From: Faecalispora anaeroviscerum
GTDB lineage: Bacteria; Bacillota; Clostridia; Oscillospirales; Acutalibacteraceae
Length of the DNA: 64,000 nucleotides
Assembly (NCBI RefSeq): GCF_947568225.1
Contig: NZ_CANOOQ010000001.1
Span: 2,857,859-2,921,858, forward strand
Reading direction: 5' to 3'
Part shown: positions 17,970 through 25,937 of the stretch, piece by piece
Layout of the letters: each line of letters starts with the position of its first letter
How positions within the stretch are numbered: the stretch's first letter is position 1
Translations under genes and position numbers: made by a program
The notes under the pieces: model-generated
Database searches by the model: none
Told to the model about the DNA's origin: nothing
What the model saw: the letters and a program-made list of their open reading frames with translations, nothing else

Positions 17970-19907
17970 TTATTCCAGCTCGAACGCGCCGGTGTAAAGC
18001 TGATAATATTTGCCCTTCTCCGCAATCAGTTGGTCATGACTGCCGCGCTCAATAATTCTGCCATGCTCAAGCACCATGATGACGTCGGCGTTCTGAACGG
18101 TGGAAAGACGGTGGGCAATCACGAATACCGTGCGGCCCTTCATCAGCGCATCCATGCCCTTCTGAACAATGGCCTCGGTTCTGGTATCGATGGAAGAGGT
18201 TGCTTCATCGAGGATCATAACGGGCGGATCCGCCACCGCGGCACGCGCAATCGAAATGAGCTGCCGCTGCCCCTGCGAAAGGCCGCTGCCATCGTTTTCC
18301 AGCACAGTCTGGTAGCCCTTCGGCAGCATTCGGATAAATCCATTCGCATTTGCGAGCTTGGCTGCCGCAATGCACTCCTCGTCCGTCGCGTCCAGCTTGC
18401 CGTAGCGGATGTTTTCCATCACGGTGCCGGTGAACAGATTGACATCCTGCAGAACAATGCCGAGCGAACGGCGCAAATCTGCTTTTTTAATTTTATTGAT
18501 ATTAATGCCGTCATACCGAATTTTTCCGTCGGCAATGTCGTAAAAACGGTTAATGAGGTTGGTAATCGTAGTTTTTCCGGCGCCGGTTGCGCCGACGAAC
18601 GCCACTTTCTGGCCCGGCTCTGCGTACAGCGTGATGTTGTGCAAAACGGGTTTGCCTTCTTCATATTCAAAATCCACATCGTGAAAGCGGATGTCGCCTT
18701 GCAACTGCGTATAGGTAACGCTGCCATCGCTGTGCGGGTACTTCCAGGCCCAGATGTCTGTGCGCTCGCTGCATTCGGCTACCTCTCCATCGGTTACACA
18801 GGCGTTTACGAGCGTGACGCTCCCGTCATCCTGCTCGCTTTCCTCATCCATCAGCTCAAAAATGCGCGATGCGCCAGCCAGCGCCATGATCACCATATTG
18901 AACTGCATCGAGATTTGGCCAATGGGGTTGATGAAGCTGCGAGAAAGAGTCAGGAACGAAACGATAGTGCCGATCGTCAGCGCATTAATTCCAGTCAGAC
19001 TCAGGTTTGGCAGTCCGGCAATTCCCGCCGCGCCGCCGAGGATTGCGAGAAGCACATAGAGCATGTAGCCCATGTTGCCAACAACAGGCATGGTGATATT
19101 GCCGTATTTGTTCGCTTCGGTCGCGCAGTAGCACAGCTCATCGTTTTTTTGGTCGAACTCTTCCTTTGTTTTATCTTCGTGGCAGAATACCTTGATGACC
19201 TTCTGCCCGTTGATCATTTCTTCAATATAGCCGTTTACACCGCCCAACGCCTGCTGCTGCTTGACGAAAAAGCTGCCGCTGCGCCCGACCAGAGTTTTGA
19301 TCACCTTGAGCAAAACAACGGCGAAAACAGAGACAAAGGCGGTAAGGCCCACGCTGAGGTACAGCATGGAGAAAAACGCCGCTGCGACGGAAACAATGGA
19401 AGAAAGCATCTGCGGCAGGCTCTGCGAGATTGCCTGGCGCAGGGTGTCGGTGTCATTTGTGTAGCGGCTCATTACATCGCCGTAGGGGTGGGTGTCGAAA
19501 TAACGGATCGGCAGGCTCTGCATATGGGTAAACATACTGTCACGGATTTTCTTCAGAGTACCCTGCTCCACGATAACCATCATCCAGTTATAAAAGAGGG
19601 TGGAACAAATACCAATCAGATAAATGCAGCCCATCATGAGAATAGCGCGGAACAGTCCGGAAAACTCCGGGTTGGCCTGTCCCAGCAGCGGAAGAATGTA
19701 ACGGTCAATCAAGGTCTGCAAAAACAGTGCGGAGGCCGCGCTCGCAGCGGCGCTGAGCAGAATGCAGACGGCGACGAAAATCAGACGCAGCCGGTACTGT
19801 GACATATAAGAGAGCAGCCTTTTAATCGTGCCGGGAGCAAAGCGCGGCATTTGCGGACGCCCGGCCGGTTTTTGGCTGCTTTTCGCAGCAGCGGATTGGT
19901 TATTCAT
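17970..19907 (-). CDS. ABC exporter half-transporter, catalytically competent subunit
   Basis: A 646-residue type IV ABC half-transporter: six transmembrane helices, then a nucleotide-binding domain. Visible motifs are Walker A GATGAGKTT, the ABC signature LSQGQRQLISIARA, Walker B VMILDEATSSID with the catalytic Glu, and the H-loop IAHRLSTV. It resembles the larger subunit of heterodimeric drug exporters of the BmrCD/YheHI type. The start is ATG 19907 (preceded by GGGGGGA), which overlaps the end of the upstream partner gene by 8 bases. An earlier in-frame start at 20018 would lie entirely inside that partner and is rejected. Substrate unknown; drug or lipid export is the usual role. Confidence 0.93.
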   Translation of the reverse strand: MNNQSAAAKSSQKPAGRPQMPRFAPGTIKRLLSYMSQYRLRLIFVAVCILLSAAASAASALFLQTLIDRYILPLLGQANPEFSGLFRAILMMGCIYLIGICSTLFYNWMMVIVEQGTLKKIRDSMFTHMQSLPIRYFDTHPYGDVMSRYTNDTDTLRQAISQSLPQMLSSIVSVAAAFFSMLYLSVGLTAFVSVFAVVLLKVIKTLVGRSGSFFVKQQQALGGVNGYIEEMINGQKVIKVFCHEDKTKEEFDQKNDELCYCATEANKYGNITMPVVGNMGYMLYVLLAILGGAAGIAGLPNLSLTGINALTIGTIVSFLTLSRSFINPIGQISMQFNMVIMALAGASRIFELMDEESEQDDGSVTLVNACVTDGEVAECSERTDIWAWKYPHSDGSVTYTQLQGDIRFHDVDFEYEEGKPVLHNITLYAEPGQKVAFVGATGAGKTTITNLINRFYDIADGKIRYDGININKIKKADLRRSLGIVLQDVNLFTGTVMENIRYGKLDATDEECIAAAKLANANGFIRMLPKGYQTVLENDGSGLSQGQRQLISIARAAVADPPVMILDEATSSIDTRTEAIVQKGMDALMKGRTVFVIAHRLSTVQNADVIMVLEHGRIIERGSHDQLIAEKGKYYQLYTGAFELE

Positions 19908-21651
19908 GCAGAATCCCCCCTTTGTTCTGAGATTCATAAACTTCTCGGTAAATCGCGCAGGTTTCGAGCAGCTGTTCATGCGTGCCGACTGCGTTGATGC
20001 GGCCGTCGTCCAGCACAATGATATTATCCGCGTCCTGCACGGAGGAAACGCGCTGCGCGATAATCATTTTGGTCGTGTTCGGAATACTTTCCCGGAAGGC
20101 CTGACGGATCAGGCTGTCGGTTTTGGTGTCAACAGCGCTGGTGGAGTCATCCAGAATCAGAATTTTCGGCTGCCCCAGCAATGCGCGCGCAATACACAGG
20201 CGCTGGCGCTGGCCACCGGAAACGTTGGAGCCTCCCTGCTCGATATAGGTGTCATAGCCTTCGGGGAATTCACGGATAAAGCTGTCGGCCTGTGCAAGCT
20301 GACAGGCGTGGATGATTTCTTCGTCCGTGGCGCTCTCTTTGCCCCAACGCAGGTTCTCTTTGATCGTGCCGGAAAACAGTACGTTCTTTTGCAGCACCAT
20401 TGCCACCTCGTTGCGCAGCGTTTCCAGGTCGTAGTCTTTTACGTCGACTCCGCCGACGGTGACAACGCCGCTCATGGGGTCGTACAGGCGCGGAATCAGC
20501 TGAACCAGGCTCGATTTGGAGGAACCCGTTCCGCCAATGATGCCGATGGTCTGACCTGATTCGATGGAAAACGTGATGTTGTCGAGCACCGGCTTATCGG
20601 TCTGCCGTGCGTAAGAGAAGGTGACATTCTCAAAGGTAATGGAACCGTTCTGCACGGTGCGGACTGGATTTTCGGAATTTTTCAGGTCGCTTTCCTCCGT
20701 TAGCACCTCTACAATGCGGTCGGCTGATGCACGCGAAATGATGATCATGACAAATACCATGGAAAGCATCATCAGGCTCATCAAAATTTGCATGGAGTAG
20801 GTAATCAGGCTGGCAAGCTCGCCGGTAGAAAGACCGATCGCCGCGCTGTTTCCGCTGGCAATAATCTCTCTCGCCCCAAACCATGAGAGAAGCAGCATAC
20901 TGGCGTAGAGACAGAACTGCATGAGCGGCATGGTAAAGGAAAGGCGCTTTTCCGCCTTTGTAAAGTCGTCAAAAATTTCCTGAGAAACATCCGAAAACTT
21001 TTTCTCTTCAAAATCCTCGCGGATATAGGATTTCACCACGCGGATGCCGTGCAGATTTTCCTGCACGATGTTATTCAGCTTGTCGTAGGTGCGAAACACG
21101 CGCACGAAAATCGGGTGAACGCGTGACATGATCAGGAACAGGCCCAGGCCGAGCACCGGGATGGTCGCAAGGAAGATCAGCGACAGCTGCGCGTCGATCC
21201 GGAAGGAAAAAGCAAGCGCAAAGATAATCATTACGGGCGAGCGTACAGCCAGGCGCAGTAACATTTGGTATGCGTTTTGCACGTTGGTTACGTCGGTGGT
21301 CAGACGGGTGATGATGCTTGCGGTTGAAAATTTATCGATATTGGAGAACGAAAAGTTCTGTACATTGTAAAACATATCGTGGCGCAGGTTTTTAGCAAAG
21401 CCTGCGGAAGCAACGGCAGCGCTGCGCCCGGACAAAATGCCGGTAAACAGGGAAAGTGCCGCGGCCAGAACAAGAACAAGGCCCATCATGAGCACATAAG
21501 ACATGTTTTTTTGGTTGATTCCATTATCAATTAGAAATGCCATGATGGTAGGAATCACAATTTCAAGGATAGATTCCAGAGTAACGTATATTGGTGTGAG
21601 AATGGTTTCCCTTTTATATTCCCGTACGCTGGACAGAAGTTTTTTGATCAT
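19900..21651 (-). CDS. ABC exporter half-transporter, subunit with degenerate catalytic site
   Basis: The 583-residue partner of the downstream half-transporter, with the same six-helix plus ATPase layout. Walker A is GGTGSSKSS, the signature is VSGGQRQRLCIARA and Walker B is ILILDDSTSAVD, with Asp replacing the catalytic Glu. The switch His is replaced by Gln (IIAQRVSSV). This pattern, one consensus and one degenerate site, is characteristic of heterodimeric exporters. Its ATG overlaps the marR stop (ATGA), so translation is coupled. The operon order marR, ABC, ABC suggests export of a compound that relieves MarR repression. Confidence 0.93.
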   Translation of the reverse strand: MIKKLLSSVREYKRETILTPIYVTLESILEIVIPTIMAFLIDNGINQKNMSYVLMMGLVLVLAAALSLFTGILSGRSAAVASAGFAKNLRHDMFYNVQNFSFSNIDKFSTASIITRLTTDVTNVQNAYQMLLRLAVRSPVMIIFALAFSFRIDAQLSLIFLATIPVLGLGLFLIMSRVHPIFVRVFRTYDKLNNIVQENLHGIRVVKSYIREDFEEKKFSDVSQEIFDDFTKAEKRLSFTMPLMQFCLYASMLLLSWFGAREIIASGNSAAIGLSTGELASLITYSMQILMSLMMLSMVFVMIIISRASADRIVEVLTEESDLKNSENPVRTVQNGSITFENVTFSYARQTDKPVLDNITFSIESGQTIGIIGGTGSSKSSLVQLIPRLYDPMSGVVTVGGVDVKDYDLETLRNEVAMVLQKNVLFSGTIKENLRWGKESATDEEIIHACQLAQADSFIREFPEGYDTYIEQGGSNVSGGQRQRLCIARALLGQPKILILDDSTSAVDTKTDSLIRQAFRESIPNTTKMIIAQRVSSVQDADNIIVLDDGRINAVGTHEQLLETCAIYREVYESQNKGGILHE

Positions 21652-22106
21652 GGATTATTTTGCTCCTCCTGCAAATTGGCTATGTTGGTTTTCATTCGTT
21701 CCAGATAAGACAGCAGCGTTTTGATTTCCTCCTCCGTAAAGCCTTGAATGAGAGTTGCCTCCATTTTTTTGGCATCTTCCAGCATAAGCCCCCGAATTTC
21801 CAGCGCTTTTTGGGTAAGCACGATCTTTTTCAGGCGCGCGTCCTGTGCAACGGCCAGGCGCTGAATCAGGCCCTTTTGCTCCATCCGGCTTAGCACCCGT
21901 GAAGCAGTGGAGCGTGTGATGGTGAAATAGACTTCAATGTCCTTCTGGTAGACGTCGCGATCGGTTCGGTCGGCAACAAAGCTGATGATCCATCCGTTAT
22001 TGCCGGTAACGGTTTCGATCTCCTTTCGGTGAGAAGAAAATTCGAAGTAACGCCGGATCATATTATTCAGAGAGCGAAGCTCCCGGCCGACCCTCATTTT
22101 ATTCAT
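21648..22106 (-). CDS. MarR-family transcriptional regulator of the ABC exporter
   Basis: A winged-helix repressor of about 152 residues. The DNA-binding helix is in VYFTITRSTASRVLSRMEQKGLI, followed by the wing (QDARLKKIVLT) and a C-terminal dimerisation helix. The ATG at 22106 is chosen because GGAAAGGAA lies 8 bases upstream; the longer frame from 22124 would need a TTG lying inside that site. It overlaps the first ABC gene by 4 bases. A repeated TTGATATA-type sequence 130-160 bases upstream is a candidate operator, giving autoregulation with the exporter. Confidence 0.92.
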   Translation of the reverse strand: MNKMRVGRELRSLNNMIRRYFEFSSHRKEIETVTGNNGWIISFVADRTDRDVYQKDIEVYFTITRSTASRVLSRMEQKGLIQRLAVAQDARLKKIVLTQKALEIRGLMLEDAKKMEATLIQGFTEEEIKTLLSYLERMKTNIANLQEEQNNP

Positions 22107-22168
22107 CGGGCATTTCCTTTCCAAGGCGCAGTCAGTGCATTTTAAAAGTAACCTGCTTTTTAAATGGT

Positions 22169-22205
22169 GAAGTATTCTCCCCGACGCAGGCGGGGAGAAT
22201 ACTTC
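22169..22205. repeat. Perfect 14-bp GC-capped hairpin upstream of marR
   Basis: Arms 22169-22182 and 22192-22205 (GAAGTATTCTCCCC and its complement) around 9 bases, with further partial pairing outside (TTAAATGG with CCATTAA). There is no T-run, so it is not an obvious terminator. The core resembles the hairpin at 39735-39763, which suggests a dispersed element, perhaps an IS200/IS605-type end. Confidence 0.55.
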
Positions 22206-22238
22206 AATTCCATTAATTGAGTTGAGGTTATGATAAAA

Positions 22239-22264
22239 TGTTTGATATAGAACTGTTTGATATA
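22239..22264. promoter_or_regulatory. Candidate MarR operator: two direct copies of TGTTTGATATA
   Basis: TGTTTGATATA occurs at 22239-22249 and again at 22254-22264, a 15-base period; the second copy continues as a near-palindrome TTGATATACAA. It lies in the AT-rich region upstream of marR, where the promoter of the marR-ABC-ABC operon must be. Confidence 0.5.
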
Positions 22265-22388
22265 CAACATTATATTCAAAAACAGGAGATGCGTCAAGAG
22301 ATAAAATGATGAAAACATGCGCCGGAAATCGGCGTCAATTTAGTCAAATTAATAATGCAATGCCGGAGAAACTGAAATGGAACTAGTT

Positions 22389-23516
22389 TTAACAATATCT
22401 TTTTCCATAGTCTATAATAATTTCCGCACCATATTTATTCCCGTTTGCGCAACGCATTTTACTCTGCATTGATCGAACATTCTGAAGTATGCGTTTATTT
22501 TGAATAACATCCATTGTTGTATTTTTAAGGACTGTACTTGTAATGCGTTTACGCTCTAATCTCTTTCCAAGTTCTAATTCTTCGATTCGATTTGCGTTTA
22601 TAGGCTGATCAGACATGAATGGTATGACTACCATAGGTACACCAAAATACAACGCCTCTGTTACGCTATTTAATCCGCCATGAGTAATAAACACATTGCA
22701 TTTTTCCAGAACTTCAAGTTGGGGTACAAATGGGTAAATTAAAAAATTCTCGGGTATTTCACGCAGACTGTTCTTATCGATCGAATTACCAATAGACAAA
22801 ACAACAGTAACATTTTCGCTTCTGAATGCATCAAAACACTTTTGATAAAATCCTTTTGCTCGGTTCACAACAGTTCCCAAGGATATGTAGATAAGAGGAT
22901 GTTTTATTTGCTCCAAGAGAAGGTCTGGGTTTTTATCACGCGGATAGATGGAGGCACCCAGAAACTTGTAATGCTCATCAGAAAAACTATCTGCATAAGG
23001 TTGAAACTCACGAATAGTATACACCAAATTAAGTTCTGGCGGATTTTGAACAATCTCCTCCAGCCAGCAATCTGTTTTCAATGTGATTCCTTTGCTAACT
23101 TGTTTTGTCCATTGTTGGCAAATCCACTTTAAACGAAAAATGCCCATCATACCGCCTGCGTTGATATACGCTTTCATCAGTTCTTTGTTAGAGGCTGGCG
23201 AAGTGAATATTCTGATGACAGGTTTATGAAATTGTTCTGCAAGGTGTTTTCCCAGAAAGAAAAACTGTTCATATAAAATTAAGTCAAAATTGTGCGCAAG
23301 CTTAACTCCCGCATGATAAGCATTTTGCATTTGGATAGAGAGTTTTTTATCATCTTGGTAACAGGCAAACTGAGCACCTGTTTGCAAAACAGCTTCCTTC
23401 CATTGCTCTGTTAATAGATAAGTGACTTCATTTCCTCTACATATAAGTTCCCTTACTAATCCTAGCGTAGGGTATACGTGTCCCGAAAAGGGTAAATTTA
23501 CAAAGAGAATATTCAT
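22389..23516 (-). CDS. GT1-family glycosyltransferase (MGT/macrolide glycosyltransferase-like)
   Basis: A 375-residue UDP-sugar-dependent glycosyltransferase with the GT-B fold. The N-terminal domain starts NILFVNLPFSGHVYPTLGLV, typical for acceptor binding. The C-terminal donor-binding signature includes FITHGGLNSVTEALYFGVP and a following DQPINANR. Relatives in the MGT/YjiC group attach glucose to macrolides, flavonoids or lipids. The gene is clearly more AT-rich than its neighbours, which suggests recent acquisition with the adjacent tetR. It starts 20 bases after tetR on the same strand, so the two form a small operon. Likely detoxification of a phenolic or macrolide-like compound; the acceptor is unknown. 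Confidence 0.88.
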   Translation of the reverse strand: MNILFVNLPFSGHVYPTLGLVRELICRGNEVTYLLTEQWKEAVLQTGAQFACYQDDKKLSIQMQNAYHAGVKLAHNFDLILYEQFFFLGKHLAEQFHKPVIRIFTSPASNKELMKAYINAGGMMGIFRLKWICQQWTKQVSKGITLKTDCWLEEIVQNPPELNLVYTIREFQPYADSFSDEHYKFLGASIYPRDKNPDLLLEQIKHPLIYISLGTVVNRAKGFYQKCFDAFRSENVTVVLSIGNSIDKNSLREIPENFLIYPFVPQLEVLEKCNVFITHGGLNSVTEALYFGVPMVVIPFMSDQPINANRIEELELGKRLERKRITSTVLKNTTMDVIQNKRILQNVRSMQSKMRCANGNKYGAEIIIDYGKRYC

Positions 23517-23536
23517 TGTGTACCGCCTCCTTTATT

Positions 23537-24142
23537 TTAAGATTCAAAAATGGACGTAGATATTTTTAAAGTTCTGCATATCAGGTTAATGATGATCGTT
23601 TGTTGCTGTTTTTGCGGCAGCATAGAAAACTGCTTATCATGTAACAAACCGCTGACGCCTTTTAGCACATATGGAGCAAGCCATTCAACATCGGAAAGCT
23701 CAACTGCTATTCCTAAGTCTTTATAGAGCGAAGAGATTGATAATTTTACCGCTGGGAGCATAGCTTCTACCGTTAAATCATGTAAAGCATACAAAATGGA
23801 CCAATGCACAGCGCCGCCTGACAATTTTTGAAATTTCTCCATACTGTGAACATAACAATCCATGAGTTGATTGATGCGTTTAGAATGGGATGTTCCATTT
23901 TGAGAGGTGGTCAGCATGTGTGAAATTGTTATTTCTTGTTGCTTCATAAAATGCTCCAAGGCTTTATCAAATAGTTCTTGTTTTGAGCCGAAATAATGAT
24001 AAAACATACCAATTTCTCCACCGACATGATTCAATATCATACGGACAGAAGTTCCCTCGTATCCATTTTCTAGGAATAATTGAATTGCTACATCAAGTAT
24101 TTCGTCTCGCTTTCCACCTTCCAGCACAGGCTTTCGAGCCAT
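23537..24142 (-). CDS. TetR-family repressor of the glycosyltransferase gene
   Basis: A 201-residue regulator with the canonical N-terminal TetR helix-turn-helix (ILDVAIQLFLENGYEGTSVRMIL, then GMFYHYFGSKQELFDKAL, residues about 13-58). The C-terminal ligand domain is unique to it. AGGAGGG lies just upstream of the ATG. A 25-base palindrome immediately upstream of that site is almost certainly its operator, implying autorepression of the tetR-glycosyltransferase pair. Gene order and base composition suggest the pair moved together. Confidence 0.92.
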   Translation of the reverse strand: MARKPVLEGGKRDEILDVAIQLFLENGYEGTSVRMILNHVGGEIGMFYHYFGSKQELFDKALEHFMKQQEITISHMLTTSQNGTSHSKRINQLMDCYVHSMEKFQKLSGGAVHWSILYALHDLTVEAMLPAVKLSISSLYKDLGIAVELSDVEWLAPYVLKGVSGLLHDKQFSMLPQKQQQTIIINLICRTLKISTSIFES

Positions 24143-24157
24143 ACTATAGCCCTCCTA

Positions 24158-24182
24158 ATAAACAGAATATTGTTCTGTTTAT
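24158..24182. promoter_or_regulatory. TetR operator: 10-5-10 perfect palindrome
   Basis: ATAAACAGAA (24158-24167), five bases, then TTCTGTTTAT (24173-24182). It ends 15 bases before the tetR start codon and overlaps the expected promoter/leader, so binding would repress tetR and the glycosyltransferase. Confidence 0.8.
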
Positions 24183-24234
24183 ATCTTAGCACAGTTGACC
24201 TTTGCGGTCAAGAATTAAGAGAATAATGTTTTGC

Positions 24235-24420
24235 TAATGCTTTGATGTAGCTCCCGAACTTAGGATGGATAGTAACCGGCAAGCAGAAGACCCCTTTAGA
24301 GATTAGCCAGGTAATTAATGCAAGCTGGCTTGAACGAAGTACGAGCCAGCGTCTAAAGACGCTGGCTCGTAACATACCCTTATAGGGCTTTGCACACCAC
24401 CCGTTTTACGGGTGGTTATG
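24235..24420. other. Non-coding structured stretch, possible IS200/IS605 end or TnpB-associated RNA remnant
   Basis: No gene here. It holds a perfect 13-bp hairpin (24341-24353 with 24358-24370, 4-base loop). An 8-bp hairpin ACCACCCG/CGGGTGGT (24396-24403 with 24409-24416) follows, with TTATGAT after it. The layout, a long hairpin plus a short GC hairpin near a boundary, is like the right end of IS200/IS605 elements. No tnpA or tnpB is left. It lies next to the AT-rich tetR-glycosyltransferase island. Confidence 0.4.
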
Positions 24421-24457
24421 ATAAAATAGAAAAATCGGAATCGGAATGGAATCGTGA

Positions 24458-24850
24458 TTAAAAGCGAATCACTTTGGGCTCTTCAGTAAAAGAGCAAATA
24501 GTAGCGGTGGCGTTTTCCAGGTAGAAAACAACGGTGTTGCCGTCATCTGCCTTGTACATGTTTTTCAGCGAGGGGTATTCGTCGAGCATATGCTGCCTTG
24601 CTTCTATGCGGTCGTCCTCCACTGCGGTTGCTTCTAAACGAATCCATTTTCCGCCCGTCATACCGCTGATTTCAATTTTGGGGTTCTCTTTTAGCTGACG
24701 GTACACCTTTTTGACTTTCCCGGTCTGAATATAAAACTTGCCTTCAAAAATGTCTACTGTACCGAAAGGCCGTACGCGCGGCTGGCTGCCTTCTGTTGTG
24801 GCCAGGTAATAGGTATTGCACTGTTTTAAGAATTCGTATACTTCCTGCAT
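24458..24850 (-). CDS. Pyridoxamine 5'-phosphate oxidase-like flavin-binding protein
   Basis: A split-barrel FMN-binding-fold protein of about 130 residues. It resembles the small PNPOx-like proteins of Clostridia (YYLATTEGSQPRVRPFG near the N terminus, then FYIQTGKVKKVYRQLKENPKIEI and a central barrel). Such proteins often act as flavin reductases or nitro/quinone-handling enzymes, not as vitamin B6 oxidases. The start at 24850 is chosen because GGAGG lies 8 bases upstream; the longer frame from 24865 begins inside that site. It is divergent from an HxlR-type regulator 135 bases away, which probably controls it. Confidence 0.85.
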   Translation of the reverse strand: MQEVYEFLKQCNTYYLATTEGSQPRVRPFGTVDIFEGKFYIQTGKVKKVYRQLKENPKIEISGMTGGKWIRLEATAVEDDRIEARQHMLDEYPSLKNMYKADDGNTVVFYLENATATICSFTEEPKVIRF

Positions 24851-24904
24851 GAGTAACGCCTCCATTATTTTAATTGACTTACGATTGATTTCTTGTTATC
24901 ATTT

Positions 24905-24970
24905 AAACATAGTACTAAATTAAATTCAAGTACAATCTTTTTATATAGTAAGTATCTTTTTGGGTACTAA
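24905..24970. promoter_or_regulatory. Divergent control region with GTAC-type motifs
   Basis: Between the PNPOx-like gene and the HxlR gene. AGTAC occurs at 24911 and 24929 (18-base period), and TAGTA-N14-TACTA at 24946-24969. These are reasonable candidates for HxlR-family binding sites; no site is proven. Confidence 0.4.
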
Positions 24971-24984
24971 TAGGAGCCTGAGAT

Positions 24985-25323
24985 ATGGAAGAGGACCTGT
25001 TCGGAATTTGTCCCTACGTGACGGCGCAAAAGCTGCTGACAGGGAAATGGATGCTTTTGATCTTATATCATTTGAGTAGGAAAACAATGCGCTTTAATGA
25101 GCTGCAGCGGGCGCTACCGCGCCTGACGCAGTCTACGCTGACAAAGCAGTTGCATATGATGTTGGAAAACGGCCTGATTGAACGCACGGTGTATCACCAG
25201 ATTCCACCGAAGGTGGAGTATTCCCTCAGCGAGCTGGGCCGACATTTCGAACCGGTTTTGGAGGCGGTGGGCGTTTGGGGCCAGGAATATATCGCCTATC
25301 TGAAAACACAGGAAATTCAGTAA
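24985..25323 (+). CDS. HxlR-family winged-helix regulator
   Basis: A 112-residue regulator with the HxlR pattern CPYVTAQKLLTGKWMLLILYHL (the Cys is at residue 9), FNELQRALPRLTQSTLTKQLHMMLENGLI (recognition helix) and the wing PPKVEYSLSELG. HxlR members of this size often sense electrophiles or oxidants through the N-terminal Cys. The divergent flavin-binding gene fits such a role. The start ATG follows AGGAGCC at a normal distance. Confidence 0.92.
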   Translation: MEEDLFGICPYVTAQKLLTGKWMLLILYHLSRKTMRFNELQRALPRLTQSTLTKQLHMMLENGLIERTVYHQIPPKVEYSLSELGRHFEPVLEAVGVWGQEYIAYLKTQEIQ

Positions 25324-25531
25324 TCGTATTTCTGAAAATTTCAGGGACTTTCACTGGAAACTTTTTTATTTGTTTGATTATCTTTCGCTTTGTGAAAGCT
25401 GCGAAGAATCAATTCTAAATATGTTTTATGGATTGGTCAATGCGTTACAGGGAATCTTCCGGTGGAACAAAAAGAGGAAGCTTTGAATATTGTGTTTTAA
25501 TGAGGAATCAATTGGTTTGTGAAACAGGCTA

Positions 25532-25560
25532 TTGACAGCGCTGTTTTTTTGTGTTACTTT
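25532..25560 (+). promoter_or_regulatory. Promoter of the trp operon
   Basis: TTGACA (25532-25537), exactly 17 bases, then TACTTT (25555-25560). Transcription would start near 25567, just ahead of the T-box leader. Confidence 0.75.
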
Positions 25561-25566
25561 AAATTA

Positions 25567-25846
25567 AATTTAATAACCAAACCGTTGATGTGGAGATAAC
25601 GGTGATCATGCTCTTACAGAGAGCCCGCGGTGCTGAGAGTCGGGCAGAAAACAAGTCATCAAATGGACCACAGAGGGCGCAGTCAAAGGGGAAACCTGAG
25701 TATTCTGCGACGAGAAGGCATACGTTAGTTGCCGGGGATATGTTTGTATCCTGCTAAGCGCACGATTGTTGTATCGTGAATCAGGGTGGCACCGCGAGCC
25801 TTTCAGCTCGTCCTTGACAAGTAATTGTCAGGGGCGGGCTTTTTTG
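25567..25846 (+). ncRNA. T-box riboswitch leader of the trp operon (candidate Trp specifier UGG)
   Basis: A tRNA-sensing leader. The T-box consensus AGGGTGGCACCGCG is intact at 25783-25796. It is followed by an intrinsic terminator (arms 25805-25818 and 25827-25840, several G-U pairs, then TTTTTT). Stem I starts near 25585 with a GGAGATAA motif. A TGG at 25664-25666, in the expected place on the 3' side of Stem I, is the candidate specifier codon. With uncharged tRNA-Trp the T-box sequence would pair with the acceptor end and form the antiterminator. The downstream trp genes support the Trp specificity. Confidence 0.92.
25805..25846 (+). terminator. T-box regulated terminator
   Basis: The 14-base arms AGCTCGTCCTTGAC and GTCAGGGGCGGGCT pair with G-U wobbles, and six T follow. 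It is mutually exclusive with the antiterminator that uses the T-box sequence. Confidence 0.85.
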
Positions 25847-25937
25847 TTGTCTCTGGCAGAAAATTCAGGGGTTGTTTCTACTCAATTCGGCTAGCACTGG
25901 TTTTGTAAACAGCCCGAATAGAAAGGCATGATGAAAC

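Noticed and set aside
17946..19802. 618-codon open frame antisense to the ABC exporter gene
   Set aside because: Shadow of the real gene; protein composition is His/Asn/Arg-rich nonsense with no family resemblance.
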